Assembly (NCBI RefSeq): GCF_016890225.1
Contig: NZ_JAFELM010000022.1
Span: 47,265 to 111,264, forward strand
Direction of reading: 5' to 3'
DNA from: Bacillus suaedaesalsae
Lineage (GTDB): Bacteria; Bacillota; Bacilli; Bacillales; SA4
Length of the DNA stretch: 64,000 bases
Shown piece by piece: positions 27,807 to 37,022 of the stretch. Both the position numbers and the translations under genes were made by a program. Every line of letters starts with the position of its first letter. Positions within the stretch are counted from its first letter, which is position 1. The notes beneath the pieces are model-generated. The model saw only the letters and a program-made list of their open reading frames with translations, ran no database searches and was not told where the DNA came from.

Positions 27807-28838
27807 ATGAGAGGTAGAATAGCAATCAATGGGTTTGGCCGAATTGGGAGAATGGTATTTAGAAATGCAATCCAAGAGGACAAATTAGAGATTGTTGCAA
27901 TTAATGCAAGTTATCCAGCTGAGACATTAGCACATTTAATTAAGTATGATACAATTCATGGTAAATTTGATGGGGAAGTAATTGCTGCTGATAATGCTCT
28001 CATTGTTAACGGAAAAAGAGTGCAGTTATTGAGCTCTAGAGATCCGCTTGAGCTTCCTTGGAAGGAATTAAATATAGATATCGTAATCGAAGCAACTGGT
28101 AAGTTCAATTCTAAAGACAAGGCAATGCTTCATGTTGAGGCAGGGGCTAAACGTGTAATTTTAACAGCACCTGGTAAAGAAGAGGACGTAACAATTGTTG
28201 TCGGTGTAAATGACAATACATTAGATATTGAAAATCATATTGTAATATCAAATGCTTCTTGTACAACAAATTGCTTAGCACCTGTTGTAAAGGTGTTAGA
28301 CGAGCAATTTGGAATTGAAAATGGATTAATGACAACTGTTCACTCATTTACAAATGACCAAAAGAACATTGATAATCCACATAAAGATCTACGTCGTGCG
28401 AGAGCATGTGCATCATCTATTATTCCTACAACAACTGGTGCTGCAAAAGCGCTTGCGAAAGTGTTACCCAGCTTACAAGGGAAATTACACGGAATGGCAT
28501 TACGCGTTCCAACACCAAACGTTTCACTTGTAGATTTAGTCGTTGATTTAAAGAGAGATGTAACAGTAGATGATATTAATAGTGCGTTTGTTTCTGCTTC
28601 AGAAGGATCATTAAAAGGTATCCTTGGTTTTACAACGGAACCACTTGTTTCTATCGACTTTAATACAGATTCACGCTCTGCTATCATTGATGGTTTATCT
28701 ACAATGGTTATGGGAGATCGAAAAGTTAAAGTACTTGCTTGGTATGACAATGAATGGGGTTATTCAACACGCGTTGTAGATTTAACGAAAATTGTTTCTG
28801 AGCAGTTAACAAAGACAAAAGAGGTTTCTGCAATATAA
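27807..28838 (+). CDS. gapB: Glyceraldehyde-3-phosphate dehydrogenase, gluconeogenic type
   Basis: NADP-preferring glyceraldehyde-3-phosphate dehydrogenase used in gluconeogenesis. 343 residues. GINGFGRIGRMV-type Rossmann start (here AINGFGRIGRMVF), catalytic cysteine in SNASCTTNCLAP and the partner histidine region TVHSFTNDQ. The GapB rather than GapA call rests on its place between coaE and speD and the CcpN-type operator. The ATG at 27807 lies 8 bases after GGAGGAG; a longer in-frame reading from 27705 runs through the promoter and is rejected. Terminator follows. Confidence 0.93.
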   Translation: MRGRIAINGFGRIGRMVFRNAIQEDKLEIVAINASYPAETLAHLIKYDTIHGKFDGEVIAADNALIVNGKRVQLLSSRDPLELPWKELNIDIVIEATGKFNSKDKAMLHVEAGAKRVILTAPGKEEDVTIVVGVNDNTLDIENHIVISNASCTTNCLAPVVKVLDEQFGIENGLMTTVHSFTNDQKNIDNPHKDLRRARACASSIIPTTTGAAKALAKVLPSLQGKLHGMALRVPTPNVSLVDLVVDLKRDVTVDDINSAFVSASEGSLKGILGFTTEPLVSIDFNTDSRSAIIDGLSTMVMGDRKVKVLAWYDNEWGYSTRVVDLTKIVSEQLTKTKEVSAI

Positions 28839-28869
28839 TAAATAACGCACATAGAAAAATCATTAACGG

Positions 28870-28902
28870 CCTTACGAATGGAACACATTCGTAAGGTCTT
28901 TT
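28870..28902 (+). terminator. Terminator after gapB
   Basis: CCTTACGAATG (28870-28880), loop GAACA, CATTCGTAAGG (28886-28896), then TCTTTTT. Between here and the speD promoter (28903-29129) I see no gene; a short TTGCC...GGCAA dyad at about 28948-28970 is the only structure noticed. Confidence 0.9.
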
Positions 28903-29129
28903 TAGCATTTTCAAATGTTTAATTAGATACTCTCCAGTACATTTGCCACTACTAGATGAGTGGGCAATATCATCAATAGCAATCGGATATTTTTAAGACA
29001 TTAGGAAAAAGTAAGGGATGCTAGCCATTTGAGCTAAAAAGGTGGCTTCCTTTAACAAGATACCTTGTTTGATAAAATGCCTTCAAGGAAAATAGACGAA
29101 ATATAATAAAAAAATTTTCCAATGATGTG

Positions 29130-29158
29130 TTGCAATATTGAATCAAACAAAGTATACT
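29130..29158 (+). promoter_or_regulatory. speD promoter
   Basis: TTGCAA (29130-29135), 17 bases, TATACT (29153-29158). Predicted start near 29165, giving a leader of about 147 bases. Confidence 0.75.
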
Positions 29159-29164
29159 ATTTTT

Positions 29165-29311
29165 CGTGAACTTCTTAACTAAAGCTTCGGTTAAGAGGCT
29201 ACTTAAAGGGTTAGGACCTCTTTGGACTAACTTTCCCCCGTGGTAGTAAACTTGCCTTTAAGCGAAAGAAATTCATGAACACCTAAAATTGTTAAAGGGG
29301 GAAGTACTATT
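29165..29311 (+). ncRNA. Structured 5' leader of speD, candidate translational riboswitch
   Basis: By eye the leader folds into P1, CTTCTTAAC (29171-29179) with GTTAAGAGG (29190-29198); P2, CTTAAAGG (29202-29209) with CCTTTAAG (29255-29262), perfect; and P3 directly stacked on P2, GTTAG (29210-29214) with CTAAC (29227-29231), plus an inner CC/GG. The single-stranded TTCCCCC (29233-29239) inside P2 is complementary to GGGGGAA (29297-29303), the Shine-Dalgarno region of speD, making an H-type pseudoknot that would block initiation. No U-run terminator is present, so control would be translational. I do not recognise a known riboswitch class. Confidence 0.6.
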
Positions 29312-29692
29312 ATGGAAACAATGGGTCGTCATGTAATCTCAGAACTATGGGGTTGTGACTTTGAAAAACTTAACGACATGAACTTTATTGAAGAAACATT
29401 TGTAAACGCAGCTTTAAAATCTGGTGCTGAAATTCGTGAGGTAGCATTCCACAAATTTGCTCCTCAAGGTGTAAGCGGGGTAGTCATTATCTCAGAATCA
29501 CATTTAACTATCCACAGCTTCCCAGAACATGGTTATGCAAGTATCGATGTTTATACTTGTGGTGATCTTGATCCTAACATTGCGGCTGATTATATTTCTG
29601 AAGCATTAGGTGCACAAACTCGTGAGAACATCGAAATTCCTCGTGGAATGGGTCCGGTTCAGGTAAAACAGGCTAAAGTTAAAGCTTTATAA
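29312..29692 (+). CDS. speD: S-adenosylmethionine decarboxylase proenzyme
   Basis: Pyruvoyl enzyme producing decarboxylated S-adenosylmethionine, the aminopropyl donor for spermidine. 126 residues, the short prokaryotic class 1B form. Self-cleavage occurs at the Glu-Ser bond in [17 protein letters not shown], whose serine becomes the pyruvoyl group; the catalytic cysteine is in [10 protein letters not shown]. The start ATG is 10 bases after the GGGGG ribosome site, which the leader can sequester. Single-gene unit with its own promoter and a strong terminator. Confidence 0.97.
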   Translation: METMGRHVISELWGCDFEKLNDMNFIEETFVNAALKSGAEIREVAFHKFAPQGVSGVVIISESHLTIHSFPEHGYASIDVYTCGDLDPNIAADYISEALGAQTRENIEIPRGMGPVQVKQAKVKAL

Positions 29693-29705
29693 TATGAAAC
29701 TAGAA

Positions 29706-29732
29706 AAGAGGTGTAATCACACCTCTTTTTTT
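29706..29732 (+). terminator. Terminator after speD
   Basis: AAGAGGTGT (29706-29714), loop AATC, ACACCTCTT (29719-29727), then T run. Confidence 0.92.
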
Positions 29733-29796
29733 ACATTCTATGTTTTTTAGTGTTTAATGGACATACATACTATTATTTAGAAAGTGGGTACGGACA

Positions 29797-30171
29797 ATGG
29801 GAGCTATTCGTTCAATTGGTCAATTTTTCTCAAATCATTGTGAAACTGGAGAAAAACACGAAGATCCCTCGTTAAGAACACGTTATTATAAAGTAACTAA
29901 CAGTAACGCAATTAAGATGATTGATGAATTATTATCGAGTGAACCAGGTATTAAAGTGACATCAGTTTCAAAGGAACATGGTGAATTAAGTGTAGAAATG
30001 ACTTCTCCTAAGAAGGCGTTTATTGTCGTTTCCATTATTTCTGTGAGACCATACGAAACTGCAGTTGATTTCTCGGTTACTTACGAAGGGTTACTAAGTT
30101 TAGGCTATACAAAGGTAATTGTGAAGAAACTCTATAATATGATAAATGAAAAGCTTTCACCGTTAAGGTAA
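29797..30171 (+). CDS. Conserved hypothetical cytosolic protein
   Basis: I do not recognise a characterised family. 124 residues, no membrane segment or signal. It starts MGAIRSIGQFFSNHCETGEK and is followed by what looks like a mixed alpha/beta domain with alternating strands (KVTSVSKEHGELSVEMTS, AFIVVSIISVRPYETAVDF). Base composition and codon use resemble its neighbours, and the frame is clearly coding. The ATG has only a weak GTGGG-type ribosome site upstream. It lies alone between the speD terminator and nrdR, without an equivalent at this place in B. subtilis as far as I recall. Confidence 0.75.
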   Translation: MGAIRSIGQFFSNHCETGEKHEDPSLRTRYYKVTNSNAIKMIDELLSSEPGIKVTSVSKEHGELSVEMTSPKKAFIVVSIISVRPYETAVDFSVTYEGLLSLGYTKVIVKKLYNMINEKLSPLR

Positions 30172-30285
30172 AACATAAGTATGAAAATACTTGTCTAATG
30201 TCGGAATTTGCAATAAGATTAATATAAAGAAACATGTAAATATTATCATTTTAGGTTTTTTGATAAATGCTTTGGAGTTGATAGA

Positions 30286-30744
30286 ATGAAATGTCCAAGC
30301 TGCCACCATAACGGTACTCGAGTACTTGATTCACGCCCTGTTGACGACGGAAGATCGATTAGACGACGTAGAGAATGTGAAGAATGTCAATATCGCTTTA
30401 CGACCTTCGAAAAAGTTGAGGAAATCCCTTTAATTGTTGTTAAGAAGGAAGGAACGAGGGAAGAGTTTAGTCGTGATAAGATTTTACGCGGGCTAATAAA
30501 GGCATGTGAAAAAAGACCAGTTCCTTTAAAGGTACTAGAGGATATTACTCATGAAGTAGAAGTAGAGCTTCGAAATCAAGGAGTTTCCGAAATAAATAGT
30601 GATATCGTTGGTGAAATGGTGATGGATCGATTAGCGGTTGTTGATGATGTCGCTTATGTAAGATTCGCTTCGGTTTATAGACAATTTAAAGATATAAATG
30701 TATTTATTGATGAGCTTAAAGATTTATTAAAAACTAGAAACTAG
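30286..30744 (+). CDS. nrdR: Transcriptional repressor NrdR
   Basis: Zinc-dependent, ATP/dATP-sensing repressor of ribonucleotide reductase genes. 152 residues. The N-terminal zinc ribbon is complete, with cysteines in MKCPSCHHN and [10 protein letters not shown], followed by the ATP-cone domain (about 49-140) starting [20 protein letters not shown]. It lies upstream of the primosome genes dnaB and dnaI, the standard Bacillus arrangement linking dNTP supply with initiation. The NrdR boxes themselves would be at nrd genes outside this window. Confidence 0.97.
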   Translation: MKCPSCHHNGTRVLDSRPVDDGRSIRRRRECEECQYRFTTFEKVEEIPLIVVKKEGTREEFSRDKILRGLIKACEKRPVPLKVLEDITHEVEVELRNQGVSEINSDIVGEMVMDRLAVVDDVAYVRFASVYRQFKDINVFIDELKDLLKTRN

Positions 30745-30847
30745 TGAGCGACTAGGCATATTTGCTGAAAGCTCTATTTTTTTAAGTTTTAGGCTGTGTT
30801 AAATATATTAATGTTTTAACTAATTTCTGAATAAATAAGGAACACTA

Positions 30848-30865
30848 ATGCATTGGATGCATTGG
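30848..30865. repeat. Tandem duplication ATGCATTGG x2
   Basis: Two exact 9-bp units back to back in the nrdR-dnaB gap. No function suggested by sequence. Confidence 0.7.
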
Positions 30866-30940
30866 CCAAACATTGTATGGCTACTTTTTAGATAAGCTTT
30901 TTACTTCGAATTCCTAGTAATAAAAGGGGATATAACAAAC

Positions 30941-32284
30941 ATGCAATCTTGGAAAGAAGTATTACCTTTAGATCAATACTTAGTGAAAACGGACACGATA
31001 CTTAATGATTTGGATCGGAAGGTTATAACATTACTGTATCAACCACTTATTGGTCCACTTAGTTTTTCATTGTACATGTTACTTTGGGGAGAAGTAGAGG
31101 CTTATAAATATTGGGGTTCACCTTCAACGCATCGACAACTAATGGCATCAATGAAAATGAATTTAGATGAAATTCTTGTTGCGCGTAAAAAATTAGAAGG
31201 TATTGGTCTTCTTAAGACATATGTACAGGAAACATCTGAAGTAAGAAATTTTATATATGAAATTAAGCCTCCTTTTTCTCCACATATATTTTTTAGTTCT
31301 GATTTTCCCTTTAGTATTTTTCTAAAAGAAGAGGTAGGCGAACTTAGATACAATAAGTTAAAATCGCTATTTGTTACAAAAAGTATCAATTCTAAAGACT
31401 TTAAGGATATTTCACAATCTTTTGCAGATGTATATTCACCGACTAAAGAACATAAAGGACTTCAACCTGAGACAGATGATCAACAATATATACAAAGAGA
31501 GCAACCTTCTTCGCTAAAGGTCGGCAAATTTGATTTCGATTTTGATTTATTCATTTATGGTCTTTCTGACAATTTTGTCTCGCCACAACTTATAACAGAT
31601 GAAGTAGGAGAGCGGATCAAGCTACTTGCGTATGTATACGGATTATCTCCATTAGATATGCAAAAGGTCGTGATGAATGCCACCTATGGCAATGAAGATG
31701 AAATTGACTTAGATATATTATCTGAGAAGGCTAAAATGTATTATGAAATTGAAAATTTTGGAAGAGCTCCACTAATGGTTGAAAAAATTCAACCATTGCA
31801 ACTTCAAACGATGAGATATATTGAGCCTCAAACAGAACAGGAAAGACGAATTCATCACTTTGAGACAACAACTCCAAAGGATTTCTTAATTGAACTTGCT
31901 GGAGGTGCCTCTCCTACAAGTAGTGATTTAGCCATAGTAGAAAGTATTATGGTAAACCAACATATCCCACCTGGTGTTGTTAATGTTTTACTCGATTATG
32001 TTGTAAACCACAAAAAGATGAACTTAAATAAAAAATATATTGAGAATACAGCTAGTAACTGGGCAAGACAAAAAATTAAAACAGTAAAAGAAGCACTTGA
32101 TCAAATAGAGGATTTTGAAAAAGATGTGGCAGAATATAAAGATAAAGAAATAAAAACAAAACAAAATTCTGGTAGCAGTTTAAGAAAACCGATTCGAAAA
32201 GAAATTTTACCCGATTGGATGACAGATCCAGATTATATTGAGAAGAGAAAACAGCAATTAATGAATAAACAGCGAGAGAAGTAA
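30941..32284 (+). CDS. dnaB: Replication initiation and membrane attachment protein DnaB
   Basis: Gram-positive primosomal protein (DnaB/DnaD family, not the E. coli helicase) that helps DnaD and DnaI load the replicative helicase. 447 residues, slightly shorter than B. subtilis DnaB (472). N-terminal winged-helix-like part (about 1-110), central DnaB/DnaD helical domain with LIELAGGASPTSSDLAIVES and a C-terminal region with SNWARQKIKTVKEALDQI plus a basic tail. The ATG follows AAAGGGGATA. dnaI follows after 26 bp, so the two are cotranscribed. Confidence 0.93.
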   Translation: MQSWKEVLPLDQYLVKTDTILNDLDRKVITLLYQPLIGPLSFSLYMLLWGEVEAYKYWGSPSTHRQLMASMKMNLDEILVARKKLEGIGLLKTYVQETSEVRNFIYEIKPPFSPHIFFSSDFPFSIFLKEEVGELRYNKLKSLFVTKSINSKDFKDISQSFADVYSPTKEHKGLQPETDDQQYIQREQPSSLKVGKFDFDFDLFIYGLSDNFVSPQLITDEVGERIKLLAYVYGLSPLDMQKVVMNATYGNEDEIDLDILSEKAKMYYEIENFGRAPLMVEKIQPLQLQTMRYIEPQTEQERRIHHFETTTPKDFLIELAGGASPTSSDLAIVESIMVNQHIPPGVVNVLLDYVVNHKKMNLNKKYIENTASNWARQKIKTVKEALDQIEDFEKDVAEYKDKEIKTKQNSGSSLRKPIRKEILPDWMTDPDYIEKRKQQLMNKQREK

Positions 32285-32310
32285 CTAACGCACAGGGAGA
32301 GGTGATCTTT

Positions 32311-33249
32311 ATGAAATCAATTAAGGATGCATTAAATCAAATGTCGTATCCGAAGCGAATGGAAGAACAATATGAAAAATTTAAGGATATTGTTTTAAAT
32401 GACCCGGATATTAAAGTGTTTTTGGATCAAAATCGACCTTTTTTAAATCGGAAAATTTTTGATAGTGGTCTTCTTAAGATGTATGAGTATCACACTCAAA
32501 GTAAAGAATGTGCGAATTGTCCAAGCTTAAGTGAATGTGTAAATATGGTGCCTGGATACCATCCACAACTTGTTTTAAAGAACAAACAATCAATTGAACT
32601 CGATTATCAGCAGTGTCCGAGCAAAGTGTTAGCCGAAATTCAGAAGGAAAAGAAAAACAAGATAAAGTCGGTATATATCCCTTCAAACTTACTGAATGCA
32701 ACTTTTATGGATATTTATGAAGACGATGAATATCGCTACCAAATTAAACAACAAATATGGAGTTTCTTAAAATCATATAAATCAAATAAGAATACAAAAG
32801 GTTTTTATATACACGGTGGATTTGGTGTAGGAAAAACATATATTTTATGTGCAATTGCAAACGAATTAGCAGAAGAAAACACAGAATCGATGATTATGTA
32901 TTTTCCAGAATTCATTCGTGAATTAAAAAGCGTAATGAGTAATGAAGGTGCTTTTAATAACAAGCTGGAAGCTGCTAAGAAAGTACCTGTTCTAATGTTT
33001 GATGATATCGGTGCTGAATCCATGACAAGCTGGATGCGTGATGAAATACTAGGACCGATACTGCAATATAGGATGCTTGAAAAACTTCCGACGTTCTTCA
33101 CTTCAAATTTGAATTTAGATGAGTTACTTCGCCATTATACGTACTCTCAAAAAGGTGAAGAGGAAGGTATTAAAGCAAAAAGAATACTAGAGAGAGTTAA
33201 GTTTTTAACTGAAGAAATTGAATTAGTAGATATTAATCGTCGTAACTAA
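32311..33249 (+). CDS. dnaI: Primosomal protein DnaI (helicase loader)
   Basis: AAA+ ATPase that loads the replicative helicase. 312 residues. The N-terminal helicase-binding domain has the cysteines of CANCPSLSECV that bind zinc in the family; the ATPase part has Walker A HGGFGVGKTY and Walker B PVLMFDDIGAE, and an arginine-rich C-terminal sensor region. The ATG at 32311 is 7 bases after GAGAGGTG; the GTG at 32302 overlaps that site. A terminator overlaps its stop codon. Confidence 0.96.
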   Translation: MKSIKDALNQMSYPKRMEEQYEKFKDIVLNDPDIKVFLDQNRPFLNRKIFDSGLLKMYEYHTQSKECANCPSLSECVNMVPGYHPQLVLKNKQSIELDYQQCPSKVLAEIQKEKKNKIKSVYIPSNLLNATFMDIYEDDEYRYQIKQQIWSFLKSYKSNKNTKGFYIHGGFGVGKTYILCAIANELAEENTESMIMYFPEFIRELKSVMSNEGAFNNKLEAAKKVPVLMFDDIGAESMTSWMRDEILGPILQYRMLEKLPTFFTSNLNLDELLRHYTYSQKGEEEGIKAKRILERVKFLTEEIELVDINRRN

Positions 33250-33274
33250 AAGAGCTTAAAACGCTCTTTTTTAT
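33248..33274 (+). terminator. Terminator of dnaB-dnaI
   Basis: AAAAGAGC (33248-33255), 7-base loop, GCTCTTTT (33263-33270) and more T. Confidence 0.85.
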
Positions 33275-33354
33275 TTTGTGAATAAAATGTAATTCATTTT
33301 TTTGTTTCCCCTTCATATAAATAGAATCAGATGCAAAAAGGGGGGACAACCAAT

Positions 33355-34191
33355 ATGCATATAACGTTTGACACCGAATTAGATCTTCAATATGTTTATA
33401 AGCTGCTTTCAAACTCAAAGAATCAATCCTTAAAATTAAAAATGAAAGATGCTACATTATTCATCGATGTTTTGAAAAACGATGAAGAATGTATTCGTAC
33501 ATATATTATTCCTGCCTTAACACAGTTTGTATTGAAAATAAAAGAACCGCAATATATCCGATATTTTTTAAGTACGATGTTTTTTTATGAGGATGAAACG
33601 GAACAGTTACAAATTATTGAAATGGTGCAATCACTCGTAAGTGATGATGAGGAACGATTACATCCTTCTTTAAAAGAAGGGTATCCGAGAGAAGAAATTA
33701 TTAAGCGGGCGTTAAGTATGTTTCTAACAAAGCAGGTACAATTTTCGTTTGAGGCATTTTTAACATTCAGATTGAAAGATTACTTATTACGCTTGCAGGA
33801 ATATATTGAGGTTGCCATTGATGAATATAAGTTAGAACAGGATTATCAAGATTTTATAGAAACATTAAGAAAGTATATCGCTTGTAAAACTAGTCATATC
33901 AATCTCATACATGTTGTCCAAGAGAAGGAACGTTTTATCTTTTATGACGAAATGTTTACCGAGCTAGAAGTAAAGGTAGAACTTGAAGAAGAATTCGTTT
34001 CGAATTACGGATTTGAAGTCGACCAAGAGCTTATAGCGCCATTGTTATTATTAAGTCCAGCTTCTATTCACTTATATTCGGCTAACTTAGATCATGGAAT
34101 TGTTCAAACGGTAGTAAGTATTTTTCAGGAACGAGTAACGATTTTCCCTTACGAACGTTTTCTTGAAAAATATCCAATTGACCATACATAA
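33355..34191 (+). CDS. ytxC: Sporulation protein YtxC
   Basis: Member of the YtxC family, annotated as sporulation-related in bacilli; molecular function not known. 278 residues, cytosolic, acidic, mostly helical; conserved region around SFEAFLTFRLKDYLLRLQEYIEVAIDEYK (central third). The ATG at 33355 lies 9 bases after a run of six G; an in-frame ATG at 33331 precedes that ribosome site and is rejected. It sits between dnaI and thrS exactly as in B. subtilis. Gene identity is mostly from position, length and general resemblance. Confidence 0.82.
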   Translation: MHITFDTELDLQYVYKLLSNSKNQSLKLKMKDATLFIDVLKNDEECIRTYIIPALTQFVLKIKEPQYIRYFLSTMFFYEDETEQLQIIEMVQSLVSDDEERLHPSLKEGYPREEIIKRALSMFLTKQVQFSFEAFLTFRLKDYLLRLQEYIEVAIDEYKLEQDYQDFIETLRKYIACKTSHINLIHVVQEKERFIFYDEMFTELEVKVELEEEFVSNYGFEVDQELIAPLLLLSPASIHLYSANLDHGIVQTVVSIFQERVTIFPYERFLEKYPIDHT

Positions 34192-34218
34192 TAAATACTA
34201 AAAAAAATAGGAATTAAC

Positions 34219-34248
34219 TTGATTTCATTCTAGACTTGTGGCTATAAT
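34219..34248 (+). promoter_or_regulatory. thrS promoter
   Basis: TTGATT (34219-34224), 18 bases, TATAAT (34243-34248), just upstream of the T-box leader. Confidence 0.65.
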
Positions 34249-34257
34249 AACCTACAT

Positions 34258-34530
34258 AATCACTATAAGTAATAACTTGTAATGAGAAGGACATGGGTTA
34301 TTTTTACGGTTTTACAGAGAGGGAAGTCAAACAGGCTGTGAGCTTCCTAAACACGAAAAATATGCCTACCACCTTTGAACTTTAGTACGGAACAGATGAA
34401 AATCTCACTATGTACTAACGGTCTCAACCGTTATCTTGAACTTCTTGAGCCAATGCTATTTTTCGTTGGAAAGAAGGGTGGAACCACGACTACAAACTCG
34501 TCCCTTTATCTAGGGAGGAGTTTTTTTGTT
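34258..34530 (+). promoter_or_regulatory. T-box leader of thrS
   Basis: The T-box itself reads AAGGGTGGAACCACGA (34474-34489), pairing with the uncharged tRNA acceptor end. It is followed by the terminator AACTCGTCCCT / AGGGAGGAGTT and seven T (34495-34527). Stem I occupies the upstream part, with ACC threonine triplets at 34368-34373 as specifier candidates. Transcription of thrS should rise when tRNA-Thr is uncharged. Confidence 0.93.
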
Positions 34531-34597
34531 TTCATTAAACTAATATCACCTATGACCAAAAGTCATGTGAATAAATACTTTTAAGGAGTGAACAAGG

Positions 34598-36535
34598 ATG
34601 TCTGAAATACTAAACATTACATTTCCAGACGGATCGGTGAAGGAGTTTCAAAAAGGTACGACGACAGAAGATATCGCGGCATCAATTAGTCCTGGTTTAA
34701 GGAAAAAGGCCATAGCAGGGAAACTGGACGGAAATCTAATTGATTTACGTACTCCTATACAAGAAAATGGCAGTATTGAAATCATTACACAAGACTCATC
34801 AGAAGCACTTGAGATTTTACGTCATAGTACAGCACATTTAATGGCTCAAGCTGTTAAACGTCTATACAAAGGTCAAAACGTACGCTTAGGTGTTGGACCT
34901 GTTATTGAGGGTGGTTTCTACTATGACATTGATATGGAAGAGTCTATTACTCATGAAGATCTAGCTCTTATAGAAAAAGAAATGCAAAAAATTTCGAATG
35001 AAAATCTTTCAATAGAGCGAGTTGAAGTATCACGCTCTGAAGCTGAGGCGCGTTTTGCAGAAATTAATGATGGGTTAAAGCTAGAGCTATTAGAAGCAAT
35101 TCCTTCAGATGAAACTGTAACAATTTATGAGCAAGGTGAGTTTTTTGATCTTTGCCGCGGGGTACACGTTCCATCAACAGGAAAAATTAAAGAATTTAAG
35201 TTATTAAGTGTTGCTGGTGCATACTGGCGTGGTGATAGCAAAAACAAGATGCTACAACGTATTTATGGGACTTCTTTCTTTAAGAAGGAAGACTTAGCTG
35301 AACACTTGCGTTTATTAGAGGAAGCAAAAGAACGTGACCATCGTAAATTAGGAAAAGAACTAGACTTATTCACGAACTCTCAAAAAGTTGGACAAGGCTT
35401 CCCATTATGGCTACCTAAAGGTGCAACAATCAGACGTATTATTGAGCGGTATATTGTTGATAAGGAATTACGCCTTGGTTATTCTCATGTTTATACACCA
35501 GCACTAGGGAGTGTCGACCTTTATAAAACATCAGGTCACTGGGAGCATTATCAAGATGGCATGTTCCCTGTCATGTCTATGGACAATGAGGAGCTAGTTC
35601 TTCGCCCTATGAACTGCCCGCACCATATGATGATTTATAAAAATGATATTCATAGCTATCGCGAATTACCAATTCGTATTGCAGAATTAGGACTCATGCA
35701 TCGTTATGAAATGTCGGGTGCTTTAACAGGACTGCAACGTGTACGTGGAATGACATTAAATGACGCTCATATTTTTGTACGCCCAGATCAAATTAAAGAT
35801 GAATTCATCCGTGTAGTTCGTCTTATTGAAGCGGTATATAAAGATTTCGGTTTTAGTGATTATTCATTCCGCCTTTCTTACCGTGATCCAGAAGATAAAG
35901 AAAAGTATTTTGATGATGATGCAATGTGGGAAAAAGCGCAAGGTATGTTAAAAGAAGCAATGGATGACCTCGGATTAGATTATTACGAAGCTGAAGGCGA
36001 AGCAGCATTTTACGGTCCGAAGTTAGATGTTCAAGTACGTACAGCACTTGGAAAGGACGAAACACTTTCTACTGTTCAACTTGACTTCTTATTACCAGAG
36101 CGTTTTGATTTAACATATGTTGGAGAAGACGGTAAGCAGCATCGCCCTGTTGTTATTCACCGTGGAGTTGTATCAACTATGGAACGCTTTGTTGCCTTCT
36201 TAATTGAAGAATACAAAGGTGCTTTCCCAACATGGTTATCACCCGTACAAGTTCAAGTGATTCCGGTTTCGCCATCTGTACACCTTGAGTATGCAAAAAA
36301 GCTTCAAGAGGAACTTCAATTTGAAGGAATTCGTGTAGAACTTGACTCGCGAGATGAGAAGATTGGTTATAAAATTCGTGAGGCCCAAATGCAGAAGATT
36401 CCATACATGCTTGTTGTTGGGGACAATGAAATCCAAGAAAATGCTGTCAATGTACGTAAGTATGGTGAACAGAAGTCTGAGACTATCTCAGTTGAACAGT
36501 TTAAAGCATTAATTTTAGAAGAAGTAAAAAAATAA
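34598..36535 (+). CDS. thrS: Threonyl-tRNA synthetase
   Basis: Charges tRNA-Thr with threonine and edits mischarged serine. 645 residues. An N-terminal TGS domain (about 1-62), the editing domain with [15 protein letters not shown] and the distal [13 protein letters not shown], the class II catalytic core with [12 protein letters not shown] and the motif 2 loop [20 protein letters not shown], motif 3 [20 protein letters not shown], and the anticodon-binding domain from about 540. The ATG follows AAGGAGTGAAC. Controlled by the T-box leader. Confidence 0.98.
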   Translation: MSEILNITFPDGSVKEFQKGTTTEDIAASISPGLRKKAIAGKLDGNLIDLRTPIQENGSIEIITQDSSEALEILRHSTAHLMAQAVKRLYKGQNVRLGVGPVIEGGFYYDIDMEESITHEDLALIEKEMQKISNENLSIERVEVSRSEAEARFAEINDGLKLELLEAIPSDETVTIYEQGEFFDLCRGVHVPSTGKIKEFKLLSVAGAYWRGDSKNKMLQRIYGTSFFKKEDLAEHLRLLEEAKERDHRKLGKELDLFTNSQKVGQGFPLWLPKGATIRRIIERYIVDKELRLGYSHVYTPALGSVDLYKTSGHWEHYQDGMFPVMSMDNEELVLRPMNCPHHMMIYKNDIHSYRELPIRIAELGLMHRYEMSGALTGLQRVRGMTLNDAHIFVRPDQIKDEFIRVVRLIEAVYKDFGFSDYSFRLSYRDPEDKEKYFDDDAMWEKAQGMLKEAMDDLGLDYYEAEGEAAFYGPKLDVQVRTALGKDETLSTVQLDFLLPERFDLTYVGEDGKQHRPVVIHRGVVSTMERFVAFLIEEYKGAFPTWLSPVQVQVIPVSPSVHLEYAKKLQEELQFEGIRVELDSRDEKIGYKIREAQMQKIPYMLVVGDNEIQENAVNVRKYGEQKSETISVEQFKALILEEVKK

Positions 36536-36592
36536 GGCTGTTTAACACTAGCTTTTTGATGAAAAAATTGATATGTAAACTGACATTAATAT

Positions 36593-36718
36593 GTTGATTG
36601 GAGCGGAGGGTGCTCGACTCCTGCGGGAGTAGCGGGACAGGTGAGACCCCACAGGAGCATAGCGACTGAGGCTCCCGGGCTACCTCTGGAAAGCGAGAAT
36701 CCTGGAGCGGAAATCAAC
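36593..36718. repeat. 126-bp GC-rich interspersed repeat, copy 1
   Basis: Bounded by GTTGATT (36593-36599) and AATCAAC (36712-36718), with GGAGCGGA just inside both ends. The interior contains ACTCCTGCGGGAGT and GAGACCCCACAGGAGC, so an RNA copy would fold strongly. A second, interrupted copy starts at 62113. Such elements are common between genes in Bacillaceae; far richer in G+C than the surroundings. Confidence 0.85.
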
Positions 36719-36778
36719 CTCTACTATATTCGTTCAATAGCATGCTAATATAAAAACAACAAAAAACAAATTAGCTGC

Positions 36779-37022
36779 TTGACATGTTCCAATATGAATG
36801 GTAAAGTTGTTTAGGTAACTGAATAGTTTGTAATGAACAAGCAGGAGCACCCGCTTCTCACCTGATTGACACACACAAATTGTAGTTGGCAGGTTAAAAA
36901 ACGATGAATTAATGTATAATATACATTTCGTTAGTGTGGGTGTTCGTACCCACACTTTTTTTATTTGCAATTCATTTGTGCAAGAAGGAAGTTGCGGAAC
37001 AATATTTCGGAGGTGGCTCATT
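36779..37022 (+). promoter_or_regulatory. infC operon promoter and L20-type autoregulatory leader
   Basis: TTGACA (36779-36784), 17 bases, TAAAGT (36802-36807) predicts a leader of about 210 bases. It ends in an intrinsic terminator AGTGTGGGT (36933-36941) / ACCCACACT (36948-36956) with a T run, upstream of infC. In B. subtilis the same operon is attenuated when free L20 binds this leader. A lone TATAAT at 36915 is too close to the terminator. Confidence 0.75.

Noticed and set aside
34375..34584. Open frame of about 69 codons upstream of thrS
   Set aside because: It lies across the T-box and its terminator; RNA structure explains the sequence.
36915..36920. TATAAT as the infC promoter
   Set aside because: It would start transcription only a few bases before the leader terminator and lacks a -35; the TTGACA/TAAAGT pair upstream fits better.
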